From Acetobacter ascendens (GTDB taxonomy: Bacteria; Pseudomonadota; Alphaproteobacteria; Acetobacterales; Acetobacteraceae): a stretch of 64,000 nucleotides of DNA. This document shows, one piece after another, positions 55,884 to 64,000 of the stretch; position 1 is the first letter of the stretch; the number at the start of each line of letters is the position of its first letter. The notes beneath the pieces were generated by a model that was given only the letters and a program-made list of their open reading frames with translations, was not told where the DNA came from and ran no database searches. The stretch covers positions 1,287,501 to 1,351,500 of the forward strand of contig NZ_CP015164.1 of assembly GCF_001766235.1 (NCBI RefSeq), read 5' to 3'. The position numbers and the translations under genes were made by a program.

Positions 55884-57166
55884 TACGCGGCCTTCCTTTC
55901 AGCAGAAAAACGGATTGCCAGCATAGCGCGGCAGTATTCCTGCGCCGTTTCATCTTCAATCAGAGAAAGAGCTTCATCCAGAAACGCTGCAATCAGGATA
56001 TGGCGGGCCTGTGCCTCTGGCACACCACGGCTGCGCATATAAAACAGTTGGTCATCATCCAGCGCACCCACGGTTGCCCCATGACTGCAACGCACGTCAT
56101 CCGCGTAGATTTCAAGCTCAGGCTTGGCATCAATTTCTGCATTTTCAGAAAGCAGCAATGCCTGATTCATCTGATAGCCATCGGTTTTCTGGGCGACCTT
56201 CTCAACCAGCACCTTGCCCTGGAAAACACCCCGTGCATGATCATCCAGCACATTCCGCACAGTCTGGCGGGAAATGCAGTCCGAAGCAGCATGGGTAATT
56301 ACGCTGGTGATATCCCCCACCTGATGTTCTGCAAGGTTTTGCGCACCATTCACATGCAGTTGAGCATGTGGCGCATTCAACCGTGCATGCACTTCGTGCC
56401 GAGACAACTGGCTACCTAAACCAAGGGCAAAGCTATTATAAACGCCATGCCCTGCGACCTGCACATAGGTTGTTGCTAGCGCTATGGCCTGTGGCCCTTC
56501 GGTCTGCAAAGTGGTGTGGTAGAGTTTGGCGCTTTCCCCCACCGTTACTTCTATAACCGGATTATGGAAATACGGCCCAACGCCTGCACTGAGTGACAGC
56601 AACGAAAGATGCGCCCCTTCCTCCAACACCACGCTATGGCGTGGGTGAAAAGAAATGGCAGTATCCCCAGCAACACCCAAGGAAATCAGAAGCACCCGCC
56701 CTGCATCTGCACCCTTGGCAACGTGCAATATAGCTCCATCATCCACCAAAGCCGTGTTCAGCGCGACAAGAGGATCTCTATCTGGGCTGGCTTGCACATC
56801 TGATGTCAGGCTTTTTTGGCTGAAAAAGGAAACATCTACACCTTCGGGCAGAAGGCTAAAGTCTTTCACAAACCGGCCATTTACAAACACAATGCGCGAC
56901 AAAGACTGCACGGCATCATGCTGGCTGAGCAGGTTATCCAGCAAATTTTTTGCCTGCGCGGCATCATATTGCGCTGGCGGGGTCTGAAATTCCTGCGCAG
57001 CCAATGGGCGTAGGCTGGTATATTTCCATGCCTCTACATGCCTGTCTGGCAGGCCGGTTCTGAGCAGTGCGCCAATGGCTGCTTTCCGCTCTGTCCCCTC
57101 AACATCGTTCAGGCGTTGCGCAAACGAAGATAGAGGGCCGCTCATATCTTTGCTGATCGCGTTCAC
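55883..57166 (-). CDS. sufD: SufD, SufBC2D scaffold subunit
   Basis: A 427-residue protein with the SUF-B/D beta-helix core; DDVRCSHGATVGALDDDQLFY is the family signature near the C terminus (seen in parts as DDVRCSHGATVG and DDDQLFYMRSRG), and the histidine there is important for cluster assembly. The start is GTG at 57166 in a GTGA overlap with the sufC stop; an ATG at 57145 would lose seven residues. It forms the SufBC2D complex with SufB and SufC. The fold and context are clear. Confidence 0.93.
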   Translation of the reverse strand: MNAISKDMSGPLSSFAQRLNDVEGTERKAAIGALLRTGLPDRHVEAWKYTSLRPLAAQEFQTPPAQYDAAQAKNLLDNLLSQHDAVQSLSRIVFVNGRFVKDFSLLPEGVDVSFFSQKSLTSDVQASPDRDPLVALNTALVDDGAILHVAKGADAGRVLLISLGVAGDTAISFHPRHSVVLEEGAHLSLLSLSAGVGPYFHNPVIEVTVGESAKLYHTTLQTEGPQAIALATTYVQVAGHGVYNSFALGLGSQLSRHEVHARLNAPHAQLHVNGAQNLAEHQVGDITSVITHAASDCISRQTVRNVLDDHARGVFQGKVLVEKVAQKTDGYQMNQALLLSENAEIDAKPELEIYADDVRCSHGATVGALDDDQLFYMRSRGVPEAQARHILIAAFLDEALSLIEDETAQEYCRAMLAIRFSAERKAA

Positions 57167-57933
57167 GCCGCCTCCGCCAGAAATTTAGTGTAGCCTTCCT
57201 GATCAATTCTCTTGGCCAGTTCTGGCCCACCAGAAAGAATAATCCGCCCTTTGGCCATAACGTGAATGCGGTCTGGCACCAGATAATCCAGCAGTTTCTG
57301 ATGATGTGTAATAACCAGTGCAGAGAAATCTGGTGAGCGCAAACGATTCACCCCCTCCGCCACAATACGCAGGGCATCCACATCCAGCCCGCTATCGGTT
57401 TCATCCAAAATGGCGAAGGAAGGTTGAAGAAGTGTCATCTGCAACACTTCATTGCGCTTCTTTTCACCGCCGGAGAAACCGACATTAACATTACGCTTGA
57501 GCATATCCGGCGCCATGGAAAGAGACTTGGCTGCCTCACGCGCCATTTTTAGGAACGCGACAGCATCTAGTTCTTCCAGACCACGGGCGCGACGCACAGC
57601 ATTTACCGCTGTACGCAGAAAGTTGGCGTTATTCACACCTGGCAGTTCGATAGGAGACTGGAATGCCAGAAACAGACCCGCAGCGGCACGTTCTTCCGGC
57701 TCCATAGCCAGCAGATCCTGCCCCTTAAAGGTGACGGACCCAGCCGTAACTTCATAATCCTCACGCCCGGCGAGAACATAGGAAAGAGTGGACTTACCAC
57801 ACCCATTTGGCCCCATGATGGCATGCACTTCACCCGGCGGGATGGTGAGATCCACACCACGGAGAATCTGCTTTTCCTGCCCATCGGCATCAATCCGGGC
57901 GCACAGACCGGAAATTTCCAAAAACTGGCTCAT
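57163..57933 (-). CDS. sufC: SufC, ATPase of the SUF scaffold
   Basis: A 256-residue ABC-type ATPase from the ATG at 57933 (MSQFLEISGLCARID), which has AAGGGAG upstream. Walker A is IMGPNGCGKSTLSYVLAG, the signature region FSGGEKKRNEVLQM, and Walker B FAILDETDSGLDVDAL. The in-frame open reading upstream lies in sufB and is not part of the gene. SufC drives conformational changes in SufB and SufD during cluster assembly. It overlaps sufD at its end. Confidence 0.95.
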   Translation of the reverse strand: MSQFLEISGLCARIDADGQEKQILRGVDLTIPPGEVHAIMGPNGCGKSTLSYVLAGREDYEVTAGSVTFKGQDLLAMEPEERAAAGLFLAFQSPIELPGVNNANFLRTAVNAVRRARGLEELDAVAFLKMAREAAKSLSMAPDMLKRNVNVGFSGGEKKRNEVLQMTLLQPSFAILDETDSGLDVDALRIVAEGVNRLRSPDFSALVITHHQKLLDYLVPDRIHVMAKGRIILSGGPELAKRIDQEGYTKFLAEAA

Positions 57934-57946
57934 GTTCTGTACTCCC

Positions 57947-59437
57947 TTAACCCACGCTGCCTTCAAGGCTGATCTGCAACAGTTTCTGTGCTTCCACAGC
58001 AAATTCCATGGGCAGTTCTTTAAGAACATCCCGGCAGAAGCCGTTCACAATCAGCCCAACCGCGTCTTCTTCAGACAGGCCACGCTGGCGACAATAAAAA
58101 AGCTGATCTTCTGAAATCTTGGATGTTGTAGCTTCGTGCTCAATACGCGCTGCCATGTTCCGGCTTTCGATATACGGCACAGTATGCGCGCCACATTCAT
58201 CACCAATCAGCAAACTATCGCACTGGGTGAAGTTACGTGCGCCAGAAGCCTTGGGCTGCACACGCACCAAACCGCGATATGTACTGTCTGACCGGCCTGC
58301 ACTGATAGTTTTGGCAATGATTGTGGAACGGGTATTACGCCCGATATGGATCATCTTTGTGCCTGTATCTGCCTGCTGGCAGTTATTGGTAACAGCCACG
58401 GAATAGAATTCACCCACAGATCCATCACCCTGCAGGATGCAGGATGGATACTTCCATGTAATAGCAGAACCTGTTTCCACCTGTGTCCAAGAAATTTTGG
58501 AGCGTGCCCCACGGCATGCGCCACGCTTGGTCACAAAGTTGTAAATACCACCGCGCCCTTTGGAATCACCGGGATACCAGTTCTGCACCGTGGAATATTT
58601 AATGGAAGCATCTTCCATCGCCACAAGTTCCACCACGGCCGCATGAAGCTGGTTTTCATCCCGCATGGGGGCTGTGCAGCCTTCCAGATAGGAAACAGAA
58701 GCACCATCTTCCACCACAATCAGCGTGCGTTCAAACTGCCCTGTATTGCGTGCATTGATACGGAAGTAAGTGGACAGCTCCATTGGGCAACGTACCCCTT
58801 TGGGCACGTAAACAAAGGAGCCATCTGTAAACACAGCAGAGTTGAGGGCAGCATAGAAGTTATCTGCCACTGGCACGACGCTGCCCAGATATTTCCGCAC
58901 CAGTTCTGGATGTTCCTGCACAGCTTCAGAAATCGGGCAGAAGATTACCCCCGCTTCTTCCAGCGTTTTGCGGAAAGTGGTGACAACCGAAACACTGTCA
59001 AACACCGCATCTACAGCAACTGGTGGACGAGCTGTTTCACCTTCGGGCAATTCCACACCAGCTAACAGAGCCTGCTCATGCAGGGGAATACCCAGTTTTT
59101 CGTAAGTTCTCAGAAGTTCCGGATCAACCTCATCCAGAGATTTAGGGCCTTCTTTCTTGCGCGGGGCGGCATAGTAATGCGCATCCTGATAATCAATTGG
59201 CGGGTAAGAAACCTTGGCCCATGTAGGTTCCTTCATAGACTGCCATTTCCGGAATGCTGTCAGCCGCCATTCCAGAAGCCATTCTGGTTCGTTTTTGCGC
59301 GCAGAAATCAGGCGTACGATGTCCTCATTCAACCCTTTCGGGGCGAGGTCCATCTGAATATCTGTTTCAAAGCCCCACTTGTAAGTGGACTGGCCGAGCT
59401 TTTCGACCGCTTCGCGGGTTTCAGTAACTGCCGGCAT
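57947..59437 (-). CDS. sufB: SufB, SufBC2D scaffold subunit
   Basis: A 496-residue scaffold protein on which the iron-sulfur cluster is built. Cysteines and family motifs include [40 protein letters not shown] in part as [12 protein letters not shown], and [20 protein letters not shown] in part as [12 protein letters not shown], followed by [15 protein letters not shown]. It starts three bases after the iscR-type regulator gene and ends 13 bases before sufC. It works with SufC and SufD. Confidence 0.95.
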   Translation of the reverse strand: MPAVTETREAVEKLGQSTYKWGFETDIQMDLAPKGLNEDIVRLISARKNEPEWLLEWRLTAFRKWQSMKEPTWAKVSYPPIDYQDAHYYAAPRKKEGPKSLDEVDPELLRTYEKLGIPLHEQALLAGVELPEGETARPPVAVDAVFDSVSVVTTFRKTLEEAGVIFCPISEAVQEHPELVRKYLGSVVPVADNFYAALNSAVFTDGSFVYVPKGVRCPMELSTYFRINARNTGQFERTLIVVEDGASVSYLEGCTAPMRDENQLHAAVVELVAMEDASIKYSTVQNWYPGDSKGRGGIYNFVTKRGACRGARSKISWTQVETGSAITWKYPSCILQGDGSVGEFYSVAVTNNCQQADTGTKMIHIGRNTRSTIIAKTISAGRSDSTYRGLVRVQPKASGARNFTQCDSLLIGDECGAHTVPYIESRNMAARIEHEATTSKISEDQLFYCRQRGLSEEDAVGLIVNGFCRDVLKELPMEFAVEAQKLLQISLEGSVG

Positions 59438-59440
59438 GGT

Positions 59441-59905
59441 TCAGATCCCCTCACGTGGCATAGCAGCGCTGGGCTGCGCATTGGATCGTGGCATGTTTGA
59501 AAAACACGATGCCTTGCTGCGCATACTTTCCAAGGAAATACCCTCCAACGTGGTTCGTATGGCCTGATTAATGGTATCCCAGCTGCCACACAGACCGCAC
59601 GACACGCCGGTATCACACTCTCCGCCATCTACACAGGCTGTTAGCGCAATCTTGCCATCCACGGCTGTAATAACACTGGCAACAGAAATATCTGCCAACG
59701 GTCTGGCAAGGCGATACCCGCCCTTTGCCCCGCGCTGGGAAAGCACGAACCCATGCGCAGACAACACCTTGAGCACCTTGGCCACTGTTGGCTCTGGCAC
59801 CCCTGTAATGGCTGCAAGTGTTGGAGACGTAACAACGCCTTCCTGTTCACCCAGTTTCACCAAGATGACGATTGCATAATCCGCCAGGCGGGAAAGTTTC
59901 AGCAT
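59441..59905 (-). CDS. Rrf2-family regulator of the SUF operon (IscR/SufR type)
   Basis: A 154-residue Rrf2 regulator from the ATG at 59905 (MLKLSRLADYAIVIL), with AAGGGCAG upstream; a codon at 59923 is an alternative. The winged helix carries VPEPTVAKVLKVLSAHGFV and SQRGAKGGYRLA. Three or four cysteines in CVDGGECDTGVSCGLCG would bind a 2Fe-2S cluster, which lets the protein sense iron-sulfur demand. It is the first gene of the operon, three bases before sufB, so autoregulation is likely. The C-terminal tail is Ser/Met/Ala-rich. Confidence 0.92.
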   Translation of the reverse strand: MLKLSRLADYAIVILVKLGEQEGVVTSPTLAAITGVPEPTVAKVLKVLSAHGFVLSQRGAKGGYRLARPLADISVASVITAVDGKIALTACVDGGECDTGVSCGLCGSWDTINQAIRTTLEGISLESMRSKASCFSNMPRSNAQPSAAMPREGI

Positions 59906-60015
59906 TATCTGCCCTTGACCCAATTAAAGACCTGAGCGGTCCTGTTTCGGATACATGGCGACACACTGCTCTTGCGTCAACCCAAAACAAGCGGACAAAA
60001 TCACCCAGCGCAAAC

Positions 60016-60102
60016 GTGATCGACCGCCTTAGAGCCCTTTTGGAAAAGGCCGATGACGCCGAAATAAGTATGGACGAGACCTCTACATTAACACGAGAAT
60101 GA
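60016..60102 (+). CDS. Possible small ORF (28 codons), divergent to the SUF operon
   Basis: Between the SUF regulator and the DUF445 gene an open frame on the plus strand ends in VIDRLRALLEKADDAEISMDE and a further seven residues. With GTG at 60016 as start it is 28 codons; the frame is also open upstream into the regulator gene. The peptide is helical and charged, with protein-like composition, but there is no good ribosome site and no known match. A chance open frame is as likely. Confidence 0.2.
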   Translation: MIDRLRALLEKADDAEISMDETSTLTRE

Positions 60103-60184
60103 CGGAAATCCGTTATTTCCTGATGCTATATGTGCGCTCAGTGAGGCTGATTTGGCGTCAGATTACGAATTTCCAAAAGGGCTC

Positions 60185-61483
60185 TTACTGGGCGTTCAGT
60201 CCAAACAGAAGCCGCAATATGGCAAAAAGCAGCGCACCCACACCAAACCCAACAAGGGTACCATTAAACCGAATAAACTGCAGATCCTTACCAACCCGAA
60301 GTTCCAGTTTTTCAGCTATTTCTACTGCATTCCAGCTTGAAACTACGCGGGAAATAAACTCCGCCATTCGTTCACGTAGGAACGGCAGCATCTTCAGAAC
60401 GGTGCGGTTTACGCTATCCATAATCCGTTGCCGCATGTTCTGATCATAGCGCATCTGGGCAGCCATGCGTTCAAGCGCATCTTGCACTACTGATGCAATG
60501 CGGCCCTCTGGGTCTTCCACATCAGCTTCCACCATGCGGCGAAAGCGCTGCCAGATATCCCCCCACCAGCCCACAACACTCTCATGGGAGAGCACACCCA
60601 TAATGGTTTGGGAAAACTCTTTCCCTTTTTCAGGGTCGGTTTCTATGCGGTCAATCTGGCCTCGCACCCAACTGGTAAAGCCTTCACGAATACTGGAGTT
60701 CTGTGGATCGATTCGCTCAAGTTCCTTGGCTGCAGCCAACAAAACCTTGGTGGCGATAGACCCTCCTATGGCCCAGCCCAGTAAACGCCCACCCTGTTCA
60801 CGCACGCGCTCTTCAATCATCTGGCGCAGCGCACCTTCTTTGGATTGTAACGCGTCTTTGATCTGCTCAAGCAGAAAGGAAAGCACTTCCTGATGCTTGT
60901 CATCATCCACAAGGCTACGCAGGGCCCGCGCAATAATAGGCGCCAGATTACTACCCCCCAAGAGCTTGGGCATAATACGGGCAACTGCATTGCTGGCGCG
61001 GCCATCTTCCAGCCTGTCCAGCATTTGGGGCAAAGAGCGTGTTATGGATTTTACCAGAGCATCCCGCGTGCCGGGGTCATCCAGCATATCCGCCATAAAA
61101 GCAGGAAGATCTACCTGCCCCAATACGCGCTCAACTTCCTTTTGGGTAAACACCTGCCCGGCAACAAACCGCCCAAGTGCCCGGCCAAGCCTATCCTTTT
61201 GTGCAGGTAAAATAGCAGTATGCGGAATGGGCAACCCCATAGGCCGACGAAATAACGCCACCACGGCAAACCAGTCTGCCAAGCCGCCTACAACGCCTGC
61301 CCGCGCCCCAGCCCGCAGCATTTCCAGCCAGAATCCATCCCTCACCCATCCGGCCGCTGGCGCGGCGTAACCCAGCACCGTTACCCCAGCCATAAGGCCA
61401 ACCAGCCCTGTAGCTGCATTCTTGTATCGCCGCAGTGTCTGGCGGGCAGCGAAATCCGCATCCTGATGAGGTTGAGATGTCAT
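60185..61483 (-). CDS. DUF445 family membrane-associated protein
   Basis: A 432-residue protein from the ATG at 61483 (MTSQPHQDADFAARQTL). DUF445 (YjiN-like) features: an N-terminal hydrophobic pair (ATGLVGLMAGVTVLGYAA), the conserved GGLADWFAVVALFRRPMGLPIPHTAI region (in parts GGLADWFAVVALF and RRPMGLPIPHTA), and a final membrane helix GTLVGFGVGALLFAILRLLF. Between them lie long amphipathic helices. The function is not known; the family is membrane-associated in many bacteria. In-frame codons upstream to 61549 are less likely. Confidence 0.8.
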   Translation of the reverse strand: MTSQPHQDADFAARQTLRRYKNAATGLVGLMAGVTVLGYAAPAAGWVRDGFWLEMLRAGARAGVVGGLADWFAVVALFRRPMGLPIPHTAILPAQKDRLGRALGRFVAGQVFTQKEVERVLGQVDLPAFMADMLDDPGTRDALVKSITRSLPQMLDRLEDGRASNAVARIMPKLLGGSNLAPIIARALRSLVDDDKHQEVLSFLLEQIKDALQSKEGALRQMIEERVREQGGRLLGWAIGGSIATKVLLAAAKELERIDPQNSSIREGFTSWVRGQIDRIETDPEKGKEFSQTIMGVLSHESVVGWWGDIWQRFRRMVEADVEDPEGRIASVVQDALERMAAQMRYDQNMRQRIMDSVNRTVLKMLPFLRERMAEFISRVVSSWNAVEIAEKLELRVGKDLQFIRFNGTLVGFGVGALLFAILRLLFGLNAQ

Positions 61484-61653
61484 AACCCACTCAATAGCAC
61501 TGTGCGCAAACACCCCCAAGAGTGCGTGAGCTGGTTGCATACAAAACATAGACGTGAAAAGTTGTTCATCACTCTTTTCTCGCTATTTCGTTGTTATTTC
61601 GATTCATTCCGGCTTTATAACTGTTTTATTACAGGAACCTTCAGGACGCCCTT

Positions 61654-64000
61654 ATGACTATGGATAACGCATCTTCTCTTTCCCGTTTGGACAGTATCCT
61701 TGCGTCCACCACTGCACACCCAGATGCCGGGATAGCGGCTGAAGGCACAAATCCTGTTATGGGTATTGCGCTCCGGCTAGGAGAAGCTTTGGGCCGCGAG
61801 GAAATCTCACAAGCAGATATTACAAGCCTTGTGCAAAAACTGCGTGATGAAGCCTTTCTGGCACGCGCCCGTAAGCTGCACCGCTACGTAGGTGGCGCGA
61901 CAATTGAAGCCACTAAAGAGAAGCTCCGCAATGTCGCACGTGCGATAGCCGAGGCATGCCCTACCGGTTCCTTTGCTGAGTACCAGGACCGCATCTCCGC
62001 TATCCAATTTGCTGCGGTTTTTACAGCACACCCCACATTTGCCCTGAGCAATCCTGTGTACGCGGCTTTGGCAGAATGTGCATCTCAAACCATCCCCCCC
62101 GCAGGAAGCGCCGTTTTTTGAAACGCACAGACGCTCTGCCCCGCCCACGTTGGAAGAAGAATTTACGCTGGCTGCGCAAGCTATCACCCGTGCGCGGAAT
62201 GCTATGGATCTGCTGGCCACGGCTCTGCTGGAAGAAGCCGCCACACGCTGGCCGCAGGAATGGACAAGCCTGAAGCCCTGTCCGGTTATAGCAACCAGTT
62301 GGGTTGGCTATGATACCGATGGCCGCACAGATATTGGCTGGTGGGATACTCTACGCCTACGCCTACGTATGAAACTGTTCCAACTGATGCGGTTGGAAAG
62401 CCAGATTATGCACGAGAGCTTACTAGCCCCGGAACTCACAGAAAAGCTGCAACGGACCATTGCCTGCGTAAAGGAACAGATTAGTGCCGTTCCTGCTGGC
62501 CCAAGTGATGCCCAAGCTGTGGCGAACTTTGCAAAACTTTTAGTTTCTCAACGCAATACCGCGCTCACACACGCTGCAGAATTGGATGGCTTGCTTAAAA
62601 CCGCCATCAATGCGGCGCCCTCTTCCGCACGCATTCCACTTGCTGTCGCCCGGGCGGGCTTTCTGGCACATGGGTTGGGTCTGGCCCATACACATGTGCG
62701 GCTTAATGCCTCCCAGATACACAACTTCGTCCGCCAGAAGCTGAACCTGTTGGATGACCCCAACAATCCAGCGCATCGCCGGGCATTACTGAACCAAATT
62801 AACGAAGCGCTGGAAGCTGCAACGCCTGTTCCGGTAGATTTTGGTGCACTGCTAAGTGATCCCTCTAGTGCCGGACGGCTGATGATGACCATTGCGCAGA
62901 TGGTCAAATTTATCGATTCCGACACGCCTGTCCGCTTCCTGATTGCAGAAACAGAAACTGGTTACACGTTGCTCTCGGCCCTATGGGTGGCCGCCTGCTT
63001 TGGCGTAGCGGATAAAATTGAAATCTCGCCGCTGTTTGAAACAGAAGATGCGCTCATGAACGGTGAGCACATTGTGGAAGAAGCCCTGCGCTCTCCTGCA
63101 TGGCGTGCATATATCCGACGTATTGGCCGTATCTGCTTCCAGTTTGGATATTCCGATTCTGGCCGATATGTCGGCCAGTTGGCGGCAACATATCTGATAG
63201 AGCGCCTGCGCCTGCGGATTCATGATCTGCTGGTACGGTGGGATATGCAGGATATCACCGTGGTGTTTTTTGATACGCACGGTGAAAGCATCGGTCGCGG
63301 CGCACACCCCTTCCGTATGGCTGATCGGCTGGATTACCTTTCTCCACCACATGTGCGTGCGCGGTTTAAAGCCACCGGCATTGCCTGCCGTGAAGAAACG
63401 GCGTTTCAGGGTGGTGATGGTTATCTGCTTTTTGGCACGCCAGAACTGGCAGGTGCTACGATGGCCACCATTGCGGAAAATCTGTTTCTGCCCTTACGGC
63501 AGGAAGAAGACCCCATTTACGATCAGCCCGATTTTTCGGCTGATTTCTTCTCCAGCATTAGCGAGGGCATGAAAAAACTGGTGGAAGACCCCGGTTATGC
63601 CGCGTTGCTGGGGGCATTTGGCCCATCCCTTATTGATAGAACAGGCTCTCGGCCACCTGCCCGCCAAAGTGCAGAAAGTGCAACCCATAAGCGTATTACC
63701 CACCCCGGCCAGCTACGCGCCATCCCCAACAACGCGATTCTTCAGCAGCTCGGATGGTGCGCTAATACTTTGCAGGGCTTGGGAGCCGCCGTACGCCGCC
63801 ATCCAGAAACCTTTGAAACATTCCGCACATCCAGCCCGCGCTTTCATCGCGCTTTGGACTTTGCCCAGCATGGCTTGGCCTGCTCGGATAATAAGGTTCT
63901 GAAAAGCGTTGTCTGCTTGCTGGACCCCGGTTTCTGGCTTGATCGCGCTACAGAGGAAAAAATACCTGCCCGCCGCAAAGCTTTTCTTTCTCTAATGCAG
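61654..64000 (+). pseudogene. ppc: Phosphoenolpyruvate carboxylase, frameshifted and cut by the window end
   Basis: A PEP carboxylase of the divergent type, starting at ATG 61654. The first frame holds AAVFTAHPTFALS with the catalytic histidine and ends at a TGA at 62121 after PPAGSAVF. From 62120 another frame continues without a stop to the window end (at least 626 codons): ARAGFLAHGLGLAHTHVRLN, FGYSDSGRYVGQLAA and VVFFDTHGESIGRGAHPF are PEP carboxylase segments. Removing one T from the six-T run at 62114-62119 joins the frames. The enzyme makes oxaloacetate from PEP and bicarbonate, an anaplerotic step. The 3' end lies outside the window. Confidence 0.85.

Noticed and set aside
62114-62119. 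Programmed frameshift in ppc
   Set aside because: A six-T run without a following stimulatory structure or known precedent in PEP carboxylase. A mutation or read error is simpler.

Overview
The window looks like a chromosome segment of an acetic acid bacterium, most likely Acetobacter (Acetobacteraceae, Alphaproteobacteria). The evidence is the protein sequences, the alphaproteobacterial gene order tig-clpP-clpX-lon-hupB-tRNA-Val-nuoA..N-birA-coaX-rnj, a SUF operon led by an Rrf2 regulator, a serine palmitoyltransferase locus, and an IS1380 element of the size I remember for the Acetobacter pasteurianus type element. The species is inferred, not proven.

Layout. 1-346: no gene, one terminator-like hairpin. 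347-4848 (+): a lipid module with a CDP-glycerol glycerophosphotransferase-like protein, a fatty acyl-AMP ligase, a dedicated acyl carrier protein and serine palmitoyltransferase. 4854-6812 (-): a nucleotidyltransferase-like protein and a DAGK-type lipid kinase. 6896-11730 (+): five tightly overlapping genes (metallophosphoesterase, lptF, lptG, a fatty acid hydroxylase, a MobA-like NTP transferase). 11744-18183: gph, glmU-glmS, a DUF3108 envelope protein, an IclR regulator, glutathione peroxidase. 18187-24828 (-): lolD, lolC/E, proS, rnj, coaX, birA. 24825-40543 (-): the complex I (nuo) operon. 40773-49337 (-): tRNA-Val, hupB, lon, clpX, clpP, tig, tRNA-Leu and NAD(P)H-hydrate repair. 49505-53363 (+): a small membrane protein, a DEAD-box helicase and an RNA methyltransferase. 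53317-59905 (-): the SUF iron-sulfur operon. 60185-64000: a DUF445 protein (-) and a phosphoenolpyruvate carboxylase gene (+) cut by the window edge.

The main result is that the complex I operon is broken in three separate ways. nuoE has a 2-base TA duplication that shifts the frame. nuoG is split by an IS630-family element that is itself interrupted by a complete 1665-bp IS1380 element. nuoM is missing, with only a 19-codon mini-ORF between nuoL and nuoN. All other nuo genes read through intact, so the decay looks recent. Two more genes outside the operon, an RNA methyltransferase (A9 run) and ppc (T6 run), carry single-base homopolymer frameshifts that could be real or sequencing errors.

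The second theme is lipids. The first 12 kb group sphingoid-base synthesis, a lipid kinase, two nucleotidyltransferase-type proteins, a glycerophosphotransferase-type protein, a hydroxylase and an LptF/LptG permease pair. This can be read as a candidate pathway for making, modifying and exporting a sphingolipid. The individual folds are well supported; the pathway is inference.
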